From assembly GCF_964355755.1 (NCBI RefSeq), contig NC_092678.1:17148922-17212921 (forward strand): a DNA stretch of 64,000 nt, in the 5' to 3' direction. The position numbers were made by a program, and so were the translations under genes. The notes under the pieces are model-generated. The model was not told the origin of the DNA. It searched no databases and saw nothing but the letters and a program-made list of their open reading frames with translations. This document shows positions 1 to 12,640 of the stretch, in pieces (the first letter of the stretch is position 1; each line of letters starts with the position of its first letter). The stretch is from Antedon mediterranea. Lineage: Eukaryota; Echinodermata; Crinoidea; Comatulida; Antedonidae.

Positions 1-176
1 GCAACACAGTGTGACGTATTGTCTGCTACAATATCTAATGATTACACATTTTTAATAATTATGTAATTTCTCATTTAATAAAACATACCAGTTATAATAA
101 CAAATTACCGTATTAAACGTACAAATCAAAGTATAAAAACAATAAGTATATACAGTACCAACGGAAATTACGATAA

Positions 177-1498
177 CTAGATGGTACGCTCGCTTCGCTC
201 GCGTACCATCTAGGTCGTTCCCACAGATGGTTCTCGAATACACAGTAATTTCAGCGTAACAAAACTGGCGATTTCAAATGTACGTACCGCAGGACTATAG
301 GCCTATACATTGTCGTTTACAGAAACAAATAAATAGACACGATGATTTATGTAGTCAACTAAAATTAGCACCCTGGGAATTACTTCCGAAGGAGAAACTT
401 ATCACAAAATGAGTCCAAGTTTTTGATTTGGACTCATTTAAAGAAACCCAATTGGTGTTTTGTATGTAACATTAGGGTTGAGGGATGGGAAAGCGGATAG
501 GTACAAAGAGGAACAATTTTTAAATATATTCTTTATCCACTCAGTAACGAAATATTTTTTTCATGTTTTATAGGCCTATAAATAATATACCTCTAAATAC
601 AGTAAAACATTTGCGATTTAATACTTTTTTTATTTTATTTATTTATTTATTTCTTTTAAATATTCATTGTACACTAATTTTCCCCGTGTATGGCAAGAGA
701 TTCCTAATTATATTAGAGAACATTCTTTATTTAGTTTAGTTAAAACTGTCACTGTCATAATCGATTGAAATATTAAAGTACCATGTCACGATACACCACT
801 ACGACGTTTATATTTGGTAATTATTAATTAATACAAACGTTGAGAAAGAACTGTCAGTATAAAGTTTATTTGTATATAATAATGTGTTTATATATCTAAC
901 AGTAGAGCCTATCCACAATCTCGCAAGTTTATTCTCAAAGGGCCCATATATTTACCTACCGTATGTGTTAAACCAAGGGCTAATAAATTTACCTACAGTA
1001 CTTGTGTTAAACCAAACTCTGGCAGACTGAGAGATTGGGATGTTCCATTCATCGCAAATCAATAGATTTGTATAATCGTATATTAAATCTATCAAAATAG
1101 TATTTTTTAAAGAAAATCGGCCTGTCTTCAACATTATGATGGTGTACTCTAGCTGTTCAACCGGTTTTCAGCTATTAAAAACAATTATCGTAGGAGGAGA
1201 TAGGAAAATGCGAAGCCTCCTCGCATTTTTGTGGCGGGTATTTTTCAAGACGGACATCCATTATACAGTGTATACCACGGTCGGAAAACACCCCTATTTG
1301 GGGCAAATCTTGGAACCTAAATTCGTTTTAACCGTCAATAACTTATTATCTAACTTAATTTAATTAGTAAACAGGGTTACATCAGGTGGTTAAAATCAGT
1401 ACCGAAAGTACGAACCAACTTTATATACCATCGAGTAAAAATTATAGAAGTAAGGCGCGATTTACCGAATTTTGCCCTTACGTAAATTTATATATAGA
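177..1498 (-). mobile_element. Helitron-like element, family A copy 1
   Basis: A non-autonomous element read on the minus strand, 5' TCTATATATAAATTTACG at 1498 and 3' CTAG at 177. The 3' end is a hairpin at 177-213: 13-base arms CTAGATGGTACGC and GCGTACCATCTAG around an 11-base loop. The flanks are A before TC and T after CTAG, the A/T insertion rule of Helitrons, with no target duplication. The uninterrupted host repeat at 5471-5490 and 11563-11580 has the same length across the junction, showing clean insertion. No Rep/helicase gene is inside; only short chance ORFs occur. Confidence 0.8.
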
Positions 1499-2760
1499 TA
1501 AAGTATCTATTTTATTAATTTCGAAATACTAAGAAAAAATAACAAAATGTCTATATTGTGCCAACAGAGGCCAAAAAGGCTTATTTCCAACTAGGCGTGT
1601 CACTCTGACAGTGAAACAATTACAAGGTATAATTGATATAATACTAATTTAATGTTACTTTATCTCGTATTATCATTTCATGTTTTAGCTGTTTTTCATT
1701 AACTGTCTTTGCATGATTATAACAATGTTTTATCTAGATTGACTGTAATCATGTTGTACTTTCCATATCATATGATTTCTCGTATTATCATTATTTGCAT
1801 GTTTTAGCTGTTTTTCATATGATTTCTAGATGTATTTCAATATCTACGATACAATACAACCGTTAAATGACGATGATCCATGTATTCTGCTATATTTTTA
1901 TTTTTCATTATGGCCGCCGATGGTGCTACAGTAACTGAATTAAAGAGACAAAACAATGCCAAAATAGAAAAAACTCAAAAAGAGCAAAAAGAAAGATATT
2001 ACATTTGAACGTATTACACATGAAACAGACATATTTCATAGAAGTATTAATTCCTAAAACAAAATAATTGTTTTTATGTTTAACTCTATGCCTCATAGAG
2101 TTAAACTGACGTTTTCATGAGAGGAAGATAATTATATACTATTTGTTCCACGTGCACAATAAGCTTATAAAACTATTGCAGATTATACGTGAATCGGACC
2201 GGTGACGAGTCGGTGACAAACCGAACGGATCATCCAGGAATTCTGAAACGTCTGGCCAAGTGCGCTCTCTTTGCGCAGTATTATACGGAGGCGTGTCTAT
2301 TTTTGTTTTCGTATCTAATTTTGGCTTTAAAAACATGTCAGCCCAAAACATTCGCTACCCCTGGATCCGCCCCGTCGGAATATTGTCGATATAAAGTGAT
2401 GGAGGTTCAGACGTTCTGTGGTACATTTAAATTGTATTATTTGTATTTCCTCTTTAAACTTCATCTTAATTTCAATATAATAATATCAATTAAGTAATAT
2501 TATTTACTTAGAAATGTGCCAGTTATTCAGCACTGAAGAAAACAAAATCAGAAAAATGTAAACACATGTTACCAGGTTTTTTTAAAACATTAATAAAGCT
2601 AAGTGTGTTAATTAATGAGATGTAAAGCACATTTTAGCATGAGGAAGTGAAAATATGGAAGGAAAGAAAACATAAAGTGTAGAAACAGATATCACTTCAC
2701 AAGCAATCTATTGCTGACCCAGTGTGAAGCCAGAAATCAAGAGTTGTTCCTGCTCCCCAA
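1499..2760. repeat. Composite repeat E, copy 1
   Basis: With bases 1-176 this forms one copy of a large dispersed/tandem repeat that recurs at 4860-6960 and 10960-12640. Shared landmarks are GTATCTATTTTATTAATTTC, GTGCCAACAGAGGCCAAAAA, a small ORF beginning ATGGCCGCCGATGGTGC (here frameshifted by an 11-base deletion), GACGTTTTCATGAGAGGAAG and a GGATCCGCCC-containing block. It was split at 176/1499 by Helitron family A. Confidence 0.7.
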
Positions 2761-3315
2761 TTATTGTGGTCCCTTTATTTATAAAACTTGAAAAGCAGAA
2801 AAAAGAGGAGGAGGAGGTGTATGTTTGTTTGTTGCCAGATGCCTATAAAGCTGGTTCAGAGTTTAAGTTATGTTTATCTTACGGACGGATAACGCTAATA
2901 ATGTACGTACCACAACATTAGGTAACCGATACGCCCCCATTATGATACGTGCGAATAAAGAAAAAGTGCTATTCCACTGTACGTAGGGATAGCTACCCGA
3001 TGCCTCTCATAATAATATTATTTTTCATTCAATAACATTTAATAATAATGATAATAATAATTTACTTTAAAACAAACGAATACAAGTAGGCCTCATTACA
3101 CACAATACAACTACAAACATGAGCTTGTGTTAAAAGAAAGGTTTAGGGATCAATCATAATCAAACAAAAACGGGCATATTATATTATTTTAGTTTTGGAT
3201 GAATATTCTGTCTTTGCAAAGAGTAAAAAATGAAATGATGTGACAATAAGTGTGGTTATCTTACAACGAAAATATATTATTTTCAAAAGTATGATAAACA
3301 ATAGAAAGCACTCAC

Positions 3316-3387
3316 AGCCGTGTCAATGATGTCAAACCATCAAACACGTTTTCTGATATTGTAGTTATTTTGTTACTGCCCAACGCT
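3316..3387 (-). CDS. Single-LRR exon 4
   Basis: A 72-base exon with acceptor CACAATTTTCAG and donor GTGAGTG, phase 2 on both sides, no stop. It encodes (L)ALGSNKITTISENVF followed by DGLTSLTRL. It is the leftmost exon of the LRR gene that I can see. Because it ends with an open phase-2 donor, further LRR exons and the rest of the receptor must lie beyond the left edge. The 10.8 kb between this and exon 3 is filled with repeated non-coding blocks. Confidence 0.78.
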
Positions 3388-3419
3388 CTGAAAATTGTGA
3401 AAAAATGCATTAAATAAGT

Positions 3420-4600
3420 ATATAAATACAGTACCAAAGGATAATACGATAAAAAAAAAATTATTTTTTAAATTTGTAAATACAAAAAAATATAACAACA
3501 AATATCTTATTGTGCAAACAGAGGCCAAAAAAAGCTTATGTCTATTAGGCGTGTCACTCCAGCAGTGAAAACATTACAGGGTAGGCCTATATACAAGGAC
3601 ATAAAAATGTTTGTTTAATGTTACTTTAGCTCGTATTATCATTAGTTGCATGTTTTAGCTGTTTTTCTTTAACTGCTTTTACATGATATAACTATGTTTT
3701 ATCTAGATTTACTGTAAATATGTTGTAATTTCTTTAATATCTACGATACAATACAACCGTTAAATGACGATGATCCATGTATTCTGCTATATTTTTATTT
3801 TTCATTATGGCCGCCGATATTGCTACAGTAACTGAATTAAATAGTCTTGAGTTCGCATAAACAATGTCAAAATAGAAAAAATCAAAAAGAGCAAAACGAA
3901 AGATATTACATTTGATCGTATTACACATGAAACAGACATATTCCGTAGAAGTATTAATTCCTACAATAAAATAATTGTTTTTATGAGGCATAGCGTTAAA
4001 CTGACGTTTTCATGAGAGGAAGATATAAAATATTTGTTCCTCGTGCACAATAAGCTTATTACAACACTATTACACTAAAGCATAAAGTTACACTTAACTG
4101 TGCCTTAACACCGTTTAATAGTTCAACCGATACAACATTCTGATTTGTCCAAATTTCTTTTTAAAAAAATCTGACAAATATAAACATGAAGAAATAAAAA
4201 GCAATGTCATTAATATACATCAGACTTAAGAATAATGACATCAATTTTCGATAATCATAAGGACGAGTTCTCGAATGATTCTCTCATTTGTGCCGATGGA
4301 ATTGATATTTCCTAAGTTTACCTAACTACGGAGGAATAGATGCCTCAAATAATAACGTTTTCATGAGAGGAAGATATATAGCATTTGTTCCCCGTCAACA
4401 CTATTTCAAATCCCATGAATCGAAACAATATGTCGAGTGTGCCTATTCCTTCTTGTTCTTATTCCTCTTGAGAGGAAGATATATAACATTTGTTCCGCGT
4501 GCAAAATAAGCTTATAACACTATTGTAGATTATACGTGAATCGAAACAATTATGTCGAGTGTGCCGATTCCTTCTTGTTTTACTGTGGACAACCGCATAG
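3420..4600. repeat. Composite repeat E, partial copies
   Basis: Partial copies of the same composite repeat. Around 3440-4060 the small-ORF block (ATGGCCGCCGATATTGC at 3806, broken by stops) is present. Then TTTTCATGAGAGGAAGATATA and the ATTCCTTCTTGTT motif recur at 4010, 4365, 4470 and 4560. Blocks are rearranged relative to the other copies. Confidence 0.6.
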
Positions 4601-4859
4601 AGAAACTTTAACATTAACGACATGCGTCTGGATTGTCTGTGATTTTAAACGATTGTCAATGCTATCTCGACATATGACAATTATTTCAATTTGGTAATAC
4701 AGAATCTCAAATGTATCACATGTGGTTCTTGTATCATTAGGTTAAGAATAAACATTTATAATAATTATATAATTTCTCATTTAATAAAACATACCAGTTA
4801 TACAACAAACTACGTACAGGAGCTCGAGCTTGTGTTAAATTAGTACATATTTTTTATCA

Positions 4860-6960
4860 TTTATATTAAGAATACATTAATCATAATGTTTAATGATGCT
4901 GTAATATCGAATGTTAATGTTACTGGAGAAATCGAGATAGAATACCGATAATCAGGTGTGTTAGACCAGAATACGTTACTCTGGCTTAAAATGGAGGTCT
5001 TCGCTTTAACCACGTTCTGAAATGTGTCTGTAAGATTATGTTAGGCAAAAACAATACCTTGTATGCCTTAGCAGCCTGGTGTTGAGACCTATGTATTGCC
5101 TTCGCTAAATCCTTTCTTAAACTTGTTCCCACTTATACCGTTTAGAGGAATGTTATCCATAGATATAACCCTAATATACTGCTGATTGGATTCGTCATTT
5201 TATAATTGTAACACAATGTGTCATAAGAACTGTTCGTTATACCATGGTAGTATGTGGTGCAATTAATAAAAGAATTATATGATTTGTAAATATTTTACAC
5301 AAAGTGCAACACAGTGTGACGTATTGTCTGCTATAATATCTAATGATTACACATTTTTAATAATTATGTAATTTCTCATTTAATATACCCCTTATAATAA
5401 CAAATTACCGTATTAAACGTACAAATCAAAGTATAAAAACAATAAGTATATACAGTACCAACGGAAATTACGATAAAAAAGTATCTATTTTATTAATTTC
5501 AAAATACAAAGGAAAAGTAACAACAAAATATCTATATTGTGCCAACAGAGGCCAAAAAGGCTTATGTCCAATTAGGCGTGTTACTCTGACAGTGAAACAA
5601 TTAGTCACGTGGACGCGACTCTATCGTTCACTATGTCGGTCGGTCGGTCTGTCGGTCTGTCTGTCGGTCCGGTATCACTATGCGTTTTATCACTTTTCTG
5701 TACTTTTTGAACTGTTTTGATGTACATAAAAATTTTAAAGTACAATACTTTTTGAAAGTTCATTTTTTTTCTGAGAGCACGCGACTTATGGCTGTTGGCC
5801 TTGTTAATTAACTGTCTTTGCATGATTATAACAATGTTTTATCTAGATTGACTGTAATCATGTTGTACTTTCCATATCATATGATTTCTCGTATTATCAT
5901 TATTTGCATGTTTTAGCTGTTTTTCATATGATTTCTAGATGTATTTCAATATCTACGATACAATACAACCGTTAAATGACGATGATCCATGTATTCTGCT
6001 ATATTTTTATTTTTCATTATGGCCGCCGATGGTGCTACAGTAACTGAATTAAAGAGACAAAACAATGCCAAAATAGAAAAAACTCAAAAAGAGCAAAAAG
6101 AAAGATATTACATTTGAACGTATTACACATGAAACAGACATATTTCATAGAAGTATTAATTCCTAAAACAAAATAATTTTATGAGGCATAGAGTTAAACT
6201 GACATTTTCATGAGAGGAAGATATATACTATTTGTTCCACGTGCACAATAAGCTTATTACAACACTATTTCAGATTATACGTGAATCGGTGAAGAGTCGG
6301 TGACAAACCGAACGGATCATCCAAGATTTCTGAAAAGTCTGGGCCAGTGTGCTCTCTTTGCGCAGTATTATACGGAGGCGTGTCTATTTTTGTTTTCGTA
6401 TCTAATTTTGGCTTTAAAAACATGTCAGCCCTAAGCAATCGCTACCCCTGGATCCGCCCCGTCAGAATATTTTTGATATACAATGATAGAGGTTCAGACG
6501 TTCTGTGGTACATTTAAATTGTATTATTTGTATGTTCCCTTTAAATTTCATCTTAATTTTAAATATAACAATATCAATAAAGTAATATTGTTTACTTATA
6601 AGTTTGCCAGTTATTCAGCACTGAAGAAAACAAAATCGGAAAAAATGTAAACACATGTGACCACGTTTTTTTAACATTATTAAAGCTAAATGTGTTAATT
6701 AATGAGATGTAAAGCACATAGGCTGATTTTAGCACGAGGAAGTGAAAATATGGAAGGAGAGGAAAATATAAAATGTAGAGACACAGATATCACATAACAA
6801 GCAAGCTATTACTGACCCAATGTGAAGGCAGAAATCAAGAGTTGTTTGATGTTCCTGCTCCCAAATTATTGTGGCAAAAATAGAAGAGCAAAAAGGAAGA
6901 TATTACGCCTGAACGTAGTATACATGGAACAGACAGATACCGTACAAGTGTTCATTTATA
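4860..6960. repeat. Composite repeat E, copy 2
   Basis: Starts with TAATCATAATGTTTAATGATGCTG and continues through the GCAACACAGTGTGACGTATTG block (5304), the small-ORF block (ATG at 6018, frameshifted) and the GACAAACCGAACGGATCATCC block. It is interrupted at 5601-5804 by an AGTCGCGT-ended element that replaced about 170 bases of the repeat. Confidence 0.65.
5601..5804 (-). mobile_element. AGTCGCGT-ended element (family D), short copy
   Basis: Read on the minus strand it starts ACAAGGCCAACAGCCATAAG, carries an ACAGACCGACAGACCGACCG minisatellite (5636-5675 on the plus strand as GTCGGTCGG) and ends AGAGTCGCGTCCACGTGACTAA. Both termini contain AGTCGCGT in inverted arrangement. The element sits in composite repeat E and about 170 bases of host repeat are missing at the site. 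Confidence 0.5.
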
Positions 6961-7185
6961 AAGGGTCAACTGCCTGGAATTAAACATAATTACTGAACCA
7001 TGGCCGGTAGAATGACAACATTATTTCCACCATATACAATGTTATACGGAACAAACGAATTTGACAAAAACCAATAAGACGAATATAAACACGAACAAAG
7101 GAAAACAATACACATCAGATTTATGAATAACGACGTTAATTTCCGATAATTATAATTAATTAAATCACAATTTTATAGAAATCAA

Positions 7186-7905
7186 ACAAGGCCATATAGA
7201 TGCTGCAGTCGCGTGCTCAAGTAAGTGTTTCCCAACCGACCGACCAACCGACCAAAATTGCTGAACATGTTTAAAAATGTTGAAAATGAAAAACATTTAT
7301 TTTTTTTTTAATTTACACGTGCGTTGCCTGTCACTTTTGACGTGCTCGTATAACGTAATTTCGAGTTAAAAAGTGAATAAAATATGATGATATTATTAAA
7401 AGAAAGGTTGTAAAACAGAAATCAGACAAAAAGAGTGCATATTAACATTTAACGCGCAATGCGCGTGCAAAAATCTGCGCACTCATGGCAATTTTTTAAA
7501 CGCTTAAAATTGCCTGAAGGTACTCTTATTTAATCGAAAATCAATTTTGACAATTTTGCGTACGCATGCGTTACATGCGCTACGCACGTAATTGTATTGC
7601 CATGATGATTTATGCCCTGAAATTTATGAGTACCAACTTTTATTTAATTGTGATTCATGCTTTTAAAGGTATGATGACAAACGTGATTTCGTTAAATCGT
7701 GCGTAGACCGCGTAATTTTTGAAAACATAAAAACAAAGATTCCTGGCCATAAGGAATATACTGTGAAAACTTGACTTAGCTAGATGAAACTGATATCAAG
7801 ATAAGGCCATATACAAGTTAGTGTTTACCGACCGACCGACCGACCGACCGACCAACCAACCGACCAACCGACCGAAATAGGGAATTGTAGAGTCGCGTTG
7901 CACGC
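7186..7905 (+). mobile_element. AGTCGCGT-ended element (family D), long copy
   Basis: Begins CAAGGCCATATAGATGCTGC then AGTCGCGTGCTCA and (ACCG)n/(ACCA)n repeats. It ends with a second (GACC)n block at 7828-7870 and GAGTCGCGTTGCACGCGACTAA. The middle holds CG-bearing words such as ACGCGCAATGCGCGTGC and GCGTACGCATGCGTTACATG. The copy at 52797-53410 is homologous through the middle. No ORF of note. Confidence 0.55.
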
Positions 7906-8739
7906 GACTAAAAACTTGAAATTAAAATAAAGTGTATACAATATGATATAAACGTAGATCTCGAGTAAACATAGTAAAGTGCCGATGAAAATAAGATAAG
8001 TCCTAAGTTCACCTTACTACGGAGGGATAACAATATGCGTGTACGTACCACCATACTAAATTAGATAACAGGTGCCTCTCATATTAAGGTTTTCATAGGA
8101 GGAAGATGTAATATTGTTTCGCGTGCGTACAATAAGCTTTTTACAACACTATTGCACAGATTATACGTGAATTTAATGTCGAGAATTCGTTCACGTGTAG
8201 AGAAACTGAAACATTCTTGAACAATCTTAAAAACTGTTGCGGCATCAAAACTTGACATAGGATTTGATAATTGTAAGGATGATTACCCAGAATGTGGTTA
8301 AAATCGTATTTTACAAAAATGTAACGTTAAGCAAAAGTTTAGACCTTCGGATTGAGGATAGAAAGCGAAATCAGTGTCTACAAAACAATATCGACACGGA
8401 AGCGACTGCAGTATTCATCGTATTCAAGCTAAGTACAGTACAACAAATAATCACTACAGGTCAGCAGTTACATTTTACAATTGCGAAAAAAACTGATAAC
8501 AAACAACAATCCAGAACAATATATTTTATTCCATAGCCTATGTAAATACGTGGACGTGATTGGTTGAAACTATATCACACTACCGCTGCGAGGATCGTAC
8601 ATCGTATATATCCTCGAGTACGATGATATTGACTGAGTAATTTTCGCATCCCTTTCATATGAAAATAATTTTTGTGTGGCAACACTCGCGTTTGGCGATA
8701 AATAAACAAAAGTCATCTACTGAGATGACTTTTTATCAC

Positions 8740-8790
8740 GAGACAACGGTTAACCCGCTGCGCCACGCAACTTGCTTAAAGAAATTAATC
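8740..8790 (-). repeat. tRNA 5'-half-like fragment
   Basis: Minus-strand GCGTGGCGCAGCGGGTTAAC resembles an A-box-bearing tRNA 5' half. No B box follows, and a short hairpin CAAAAGTCATCT...AGATGACTTTT lies beside it. Likely a SINE fragment. Confidence 0.3.
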
Positions 8791-9202
8791 AACTACACTA
8801 TTTAAACTATGCATACATAACGCCCTAATTTATTATTAGCCCTCTCTAGACGCGATGAAAGACTGACCGTTTGTGATTGGTCAATACTCACGGTAGTAAC
8901 CTGGTGGTACGCGCGGCGCGCTGAACATCTGGTGATTCGGCTCGAAGAAGACGAATTATTATTTATTCGGCCTAACTGATAATAATAATATTATTATTAT
9001 TAATGTAGATTTATTGTTGGAAATTCTTCAGTTAATTTAAACGACCTAGGCCTAAGTGAATATTTTATTGCCAAGGAATCATTAATTAGTAATTATCTGT
9101 ATATTGCTCTTCGCAAGGTAACTAGGCAGGTTTATTACATACAGGTGGTCTAGCTATTCCCGACCCAGTAGATATTTTACTTGTTGTTGGCTATATACTA
9201 TA

Positions 9203-9351
9203 ACAGATATCGCCTTTTATATCGGCAAAATATAAGATTTGACATTCCCTCGGGAATGATATTTTGTTCGAGGGAATATATTCCCGAGGGGATGTCATTC
9301 CCGAGGGGATGTTAAATCTTATATTTAACTTCTAACCAGGCGAATATCTGT
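9203..9351. repeat. 150-base imperfect palindrome (MITE-like)
   Basis: The arms ACAGATATCGCC ... ATATAAGATTTGACATTCC and their inverse GGATGTTAAATCTTATAT ... GGCGAATATCTGT frame internal copies of ATTCCCGAGGGGATGTCATT. The whole stretch can fold back on itself. No coding capacity. Confidence 0.5.
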
Positions 9352-9371
9352 ATTATATATTATGTCGTTAG

Positions 9372-9690
9372 ACACGTGTGGCCAAGGATTACCAATAGTA
9401 AAATGAATCACTGTCCTATCAGATAGGTGGTGATTCCACTAATACAGGGGCTATTTTGTGAACCAGTTCACCGGGGTAACTCCCTACTCGTCTTGAATGG
9501 TGAACTGGATTCTTTAAAGTACACACGGGTTATAACTATGTACACTGGACCTACGGTTTATAGTCCTTATCCGAGAAGACTTGTTCAACCACCAGACCTA
9601 GGAGCGAGTCGGCCTCGAACCATTGTTGATATTGTTGGCTCTTTCGCCATGGTAAACAGCTCCTCTGCATTAACCGCTCAGTTGAATATG
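9372..9690 (-). mobile_element. tRNA-derived SINE family 2, copy b
   Basis: On the minus strand there is a tRNA-like head with A-box-like CTGAGCGGTTAATGCAGAGG and B-box GGTTCGAGGCC, followed by GGATAAGGACTATAAACCGT and GGTGAACTGGTTCACAAAAT. It is collinear with the copy split at 14714-14756/17766-18047 and therefore supplies that copy's uninterrupted state. The central GGACNNTAAACCGNAGGTCC word resembles central domains shared by several invertebrate SINEs (from memory, untested). Confidence 0.6.
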
Positions 9691-10599
9691 GAATATGGGC
9701 CAATAGGTCCAACACAATTTTATCTATTTATAACATCCTTGCTACAAACAATCTCGTTGTACATGTTAATCATAGAATAATGGTTTAAACTTTTATTCGT
9801 GGTTCTTCTTCTGTTCTTCGCAATCAAGAACATGTGACGTATTTCAATTAAAACATAATGGTGACGACTTACGATCGACATTTTTCCGACGAACTGTCAC
9901 ACTTCGTAGTCTTGAATAGTTAAACGTCATAATGTGTGAAAACACATCGGTACCGGCTTTGACAAAATCTTCAAGCTATGTCTACACTTTCAAACTTTGT
10001 ATGAAGAAAATGTGATGTGCCCATATTGATGTCATATCAGTAGCATAATTGGACACATCACATTTTGGTTGTCAAACTAGTTTGATAGTGTAGACAGAGC
10101 TATATAAATAGATAATAACAAGTGACGGTGTATCAAGAAAATAAACGTATACAAGCAGAAAAAAAAATCCAAAAATGTTAGTAACCTTAAGCATACTATT
10201 CTCTCTCCTCCGAAGAAATGTATACTCAATAGTTATTTTGAATATTCTACATGTTACCTTACATAATAAACTGTACGCTCTTTCTCCTGAACTGATATCT
10301 ACCAAATACATCTAAACATTTTACTGTGAACTTTCACAAATTTGTGCTTATAACCATCTGGTTCTGTTTTATCAAAGATATGCTGCGAACATTCTAACAA
10401 ATCTCGCCCTTTCTCCAAGTATTATTCAATGTTAATTTTATTTTTACACAAAATCGATTATACGATTGTTTATTATTTAAAAAGGCAACCAGTGAACGTT
10501 ACTGGTGAGAGAACCACTAACACCGTGGCGTGTCTCGACATCCAGTCCATGGTGTTTAAAGTTAGAATACACTGCTCCAGGAAGACGCTACCTTAATCC

Positions 10600-12640
10600 A
10601 CGTTTTCTGACGTTTTCATGAGATGAAGATATATAATATTTGTTCCTCGTGCAAAATAACCTTATTACAACACTATTACACTAAAGCATAAAGTTACACT
10701 TAACTGTGCTTTAAAATAAACATAATTAAAAGCACTACACAGTATAGGCCTAATAGTTTTTTTTTTAAATCTGACAAATATAAACATGATGAAATAAAAA
10801 ACAATGTCGTTAATATACATCAGACTTAAGAATAATGACATCAATTTTCGATAATCATAAGGACGAGTTCTCGAATGATTCTCTCATTTGTGCCCATGGA
10901 ATTGATATTTCCTAAGTTCACCTAACTACGGAGGAATAACGCATTTATATTATGACTACGTTAATCATAATGTTTAATGATGCTGTGTTATCGAATTTTC
11001 TATGTTACTGGAGAAATCGGGATACAGTACCGATAATCAGGTGTGTTAGACCAGAATACGTTACTCCGGCTTAAAATGGAGGTCTTTGCTTTAACCACGT
11101 TCTGAAATGTGTCTGTAAGATTATGTTAGGCAAAAACAACACCTTGTATACCATAGCAGCCTGGTGTAGAGACCTATGTATTGCCTTCGCTAAATACTTT
11201 CTTAAACTTGTTCCCACTTATACCTTCTAGAGGAATGTTATCCATAGATAACACCCTAATATACTGCTGATTGGATTCGTCATATTATAATTGTAACACA
11301 ATGTGTCATAAGAACTGTTCGTTATACCATGGTAGTATGTGGTGCAATTAATTAAAGAATTATATGATTTGTAAATATTTTAGACAAAGTTCAACACAGT
11401 GTGACGTATTATCTGCTACAATATCTAATGATTACAGATTTTTAATAATTATGTAATTTCTCATTTAATAAAACATACCACTTATAATAACAAATTACCG
11501 TATTAAACGTACAAATCAAAGTATAAAAACAATAAGTATATACAGTACCAACGGAAATTACGATAAAAAAGTATCTATTTTATTAATTTCTAAATACAAA
11601 GAAAAAATAACAACAAAATATCTATATTGTGCCAACAGAGGCCAAAAAGACTTATGTCCAATTAGGCGTGTCACTCTGACAGTGAAACAATTACAAGGTA
11701 TAATTGATATAATACTAATTTAATGTTACTTTATCTCGTATTATCATTATTTGCATGTTTTAGCTGTTTTTCATTAACTGTCTTTGCATCATTATAACAA
11801 TGTTTTATCTAGATTGACTGTAATCATGTTGTACTTTCCATATCATATGATTTCTAGATGTAGATCAATATCTACGATACAATACAACCGTTAAATGACG
11901 ATGATCCATGTATTCTGCTATATTTTTATTTTTCATTATGGCCGCCGATGGTGCTACAGTAACTGAATTAAAGAGTCTTGTTCGCAAACAATACCAAAAT
12001 AGAAAAACTCAAAAAGAGTATAAGAAAGATATTACGTTTGGACGTATCACACATGAAACAGACAAGTATTCCGTAGAAGTATTAATTCCTAAAATAAAAT
12101 AATTGTTTTTATGAGGCATAGAGTTAAACTGACGTTTTCATGAGAAGAAAATATATAATATTTGTTCTACGTGCACAATAAGCTTATTACAACACTATTG
12201 CAGATTATACGTACGGTGAATCGATGACGAGTCGGAGACGAACCGAACGGATCATCCAGGATTTCTGAAAAATCTGGCCAAGTGCACACACTTTGCGCAG
12301 CATTGTACGAAGGCGTGTGTATATTTCTTTTCGTATCTAATTTTGGCTTTCAAAAATGGTAGCGCAAAGCAATCGCTACTCCTGGATCCGCCCGCCGGAA
12401 TATTTTGACATAAAATGATAGAGGTTCAGACGTTCTGTGGTACATTTAAATTGTATTATTTGTATGTTCCCTTTAAACTTCATCTTAATTTCAAATATAA
12501 TAATATCAATAAAGTAATACTGTTTACTTAGAAGTGTGTCAGTTATCCAGCACTGAAGAAAACAAACTCAGAAAAAATTTAAACACATGTGACCACGTTA
12601 TTTGAACATTTTAAAGCTAAGTGAGTTAATTAATGAGATG
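10600..12640. repeat. Composite repeat E, copy 3
   Basis: Includes the ACGTTTTCATGAGATGAAG block (10610), TAATCATAATGTTTAATGATGCTG (10963), the uninterrupted target sequence GATAAAAAAGTATCTATTTT that serves as the empty site for Helitron A copy 1, the only open version of the small ORF (11938-12102), and the ACCGAACGGATCATCC block. A second smaller repeat (GGCAACCAGTGAACGTTACTGG) occurs at 10484 and 13162. Confidence 0.65.
11938..12102 (+). CDS. Small hypothetical ORF in composite repeat E
   Basis: 54 codons starting MAADGATVTELKSLVRKQYQ and ending LIPKIK, then TAA. The ATG is in good context (ATTATGG). An in-frame ATG 30 bases upstream (11908) would add MYSAIFLFFI. The protein is rich in Lys, Gln and Thr and would be charged and helical in the middle. 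Three related copies (1914, 3806, 6018) are broken by frameshifts or stops, so only this one is open. I do not recognise the family. It may be a remnant of a captured or transposon gene. Confidence 0.3.
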   Translation: MAADGATVTELKSLVRKQYQNRKTQKEYKKDITFGRITHETDKYSVEVLIPKIK

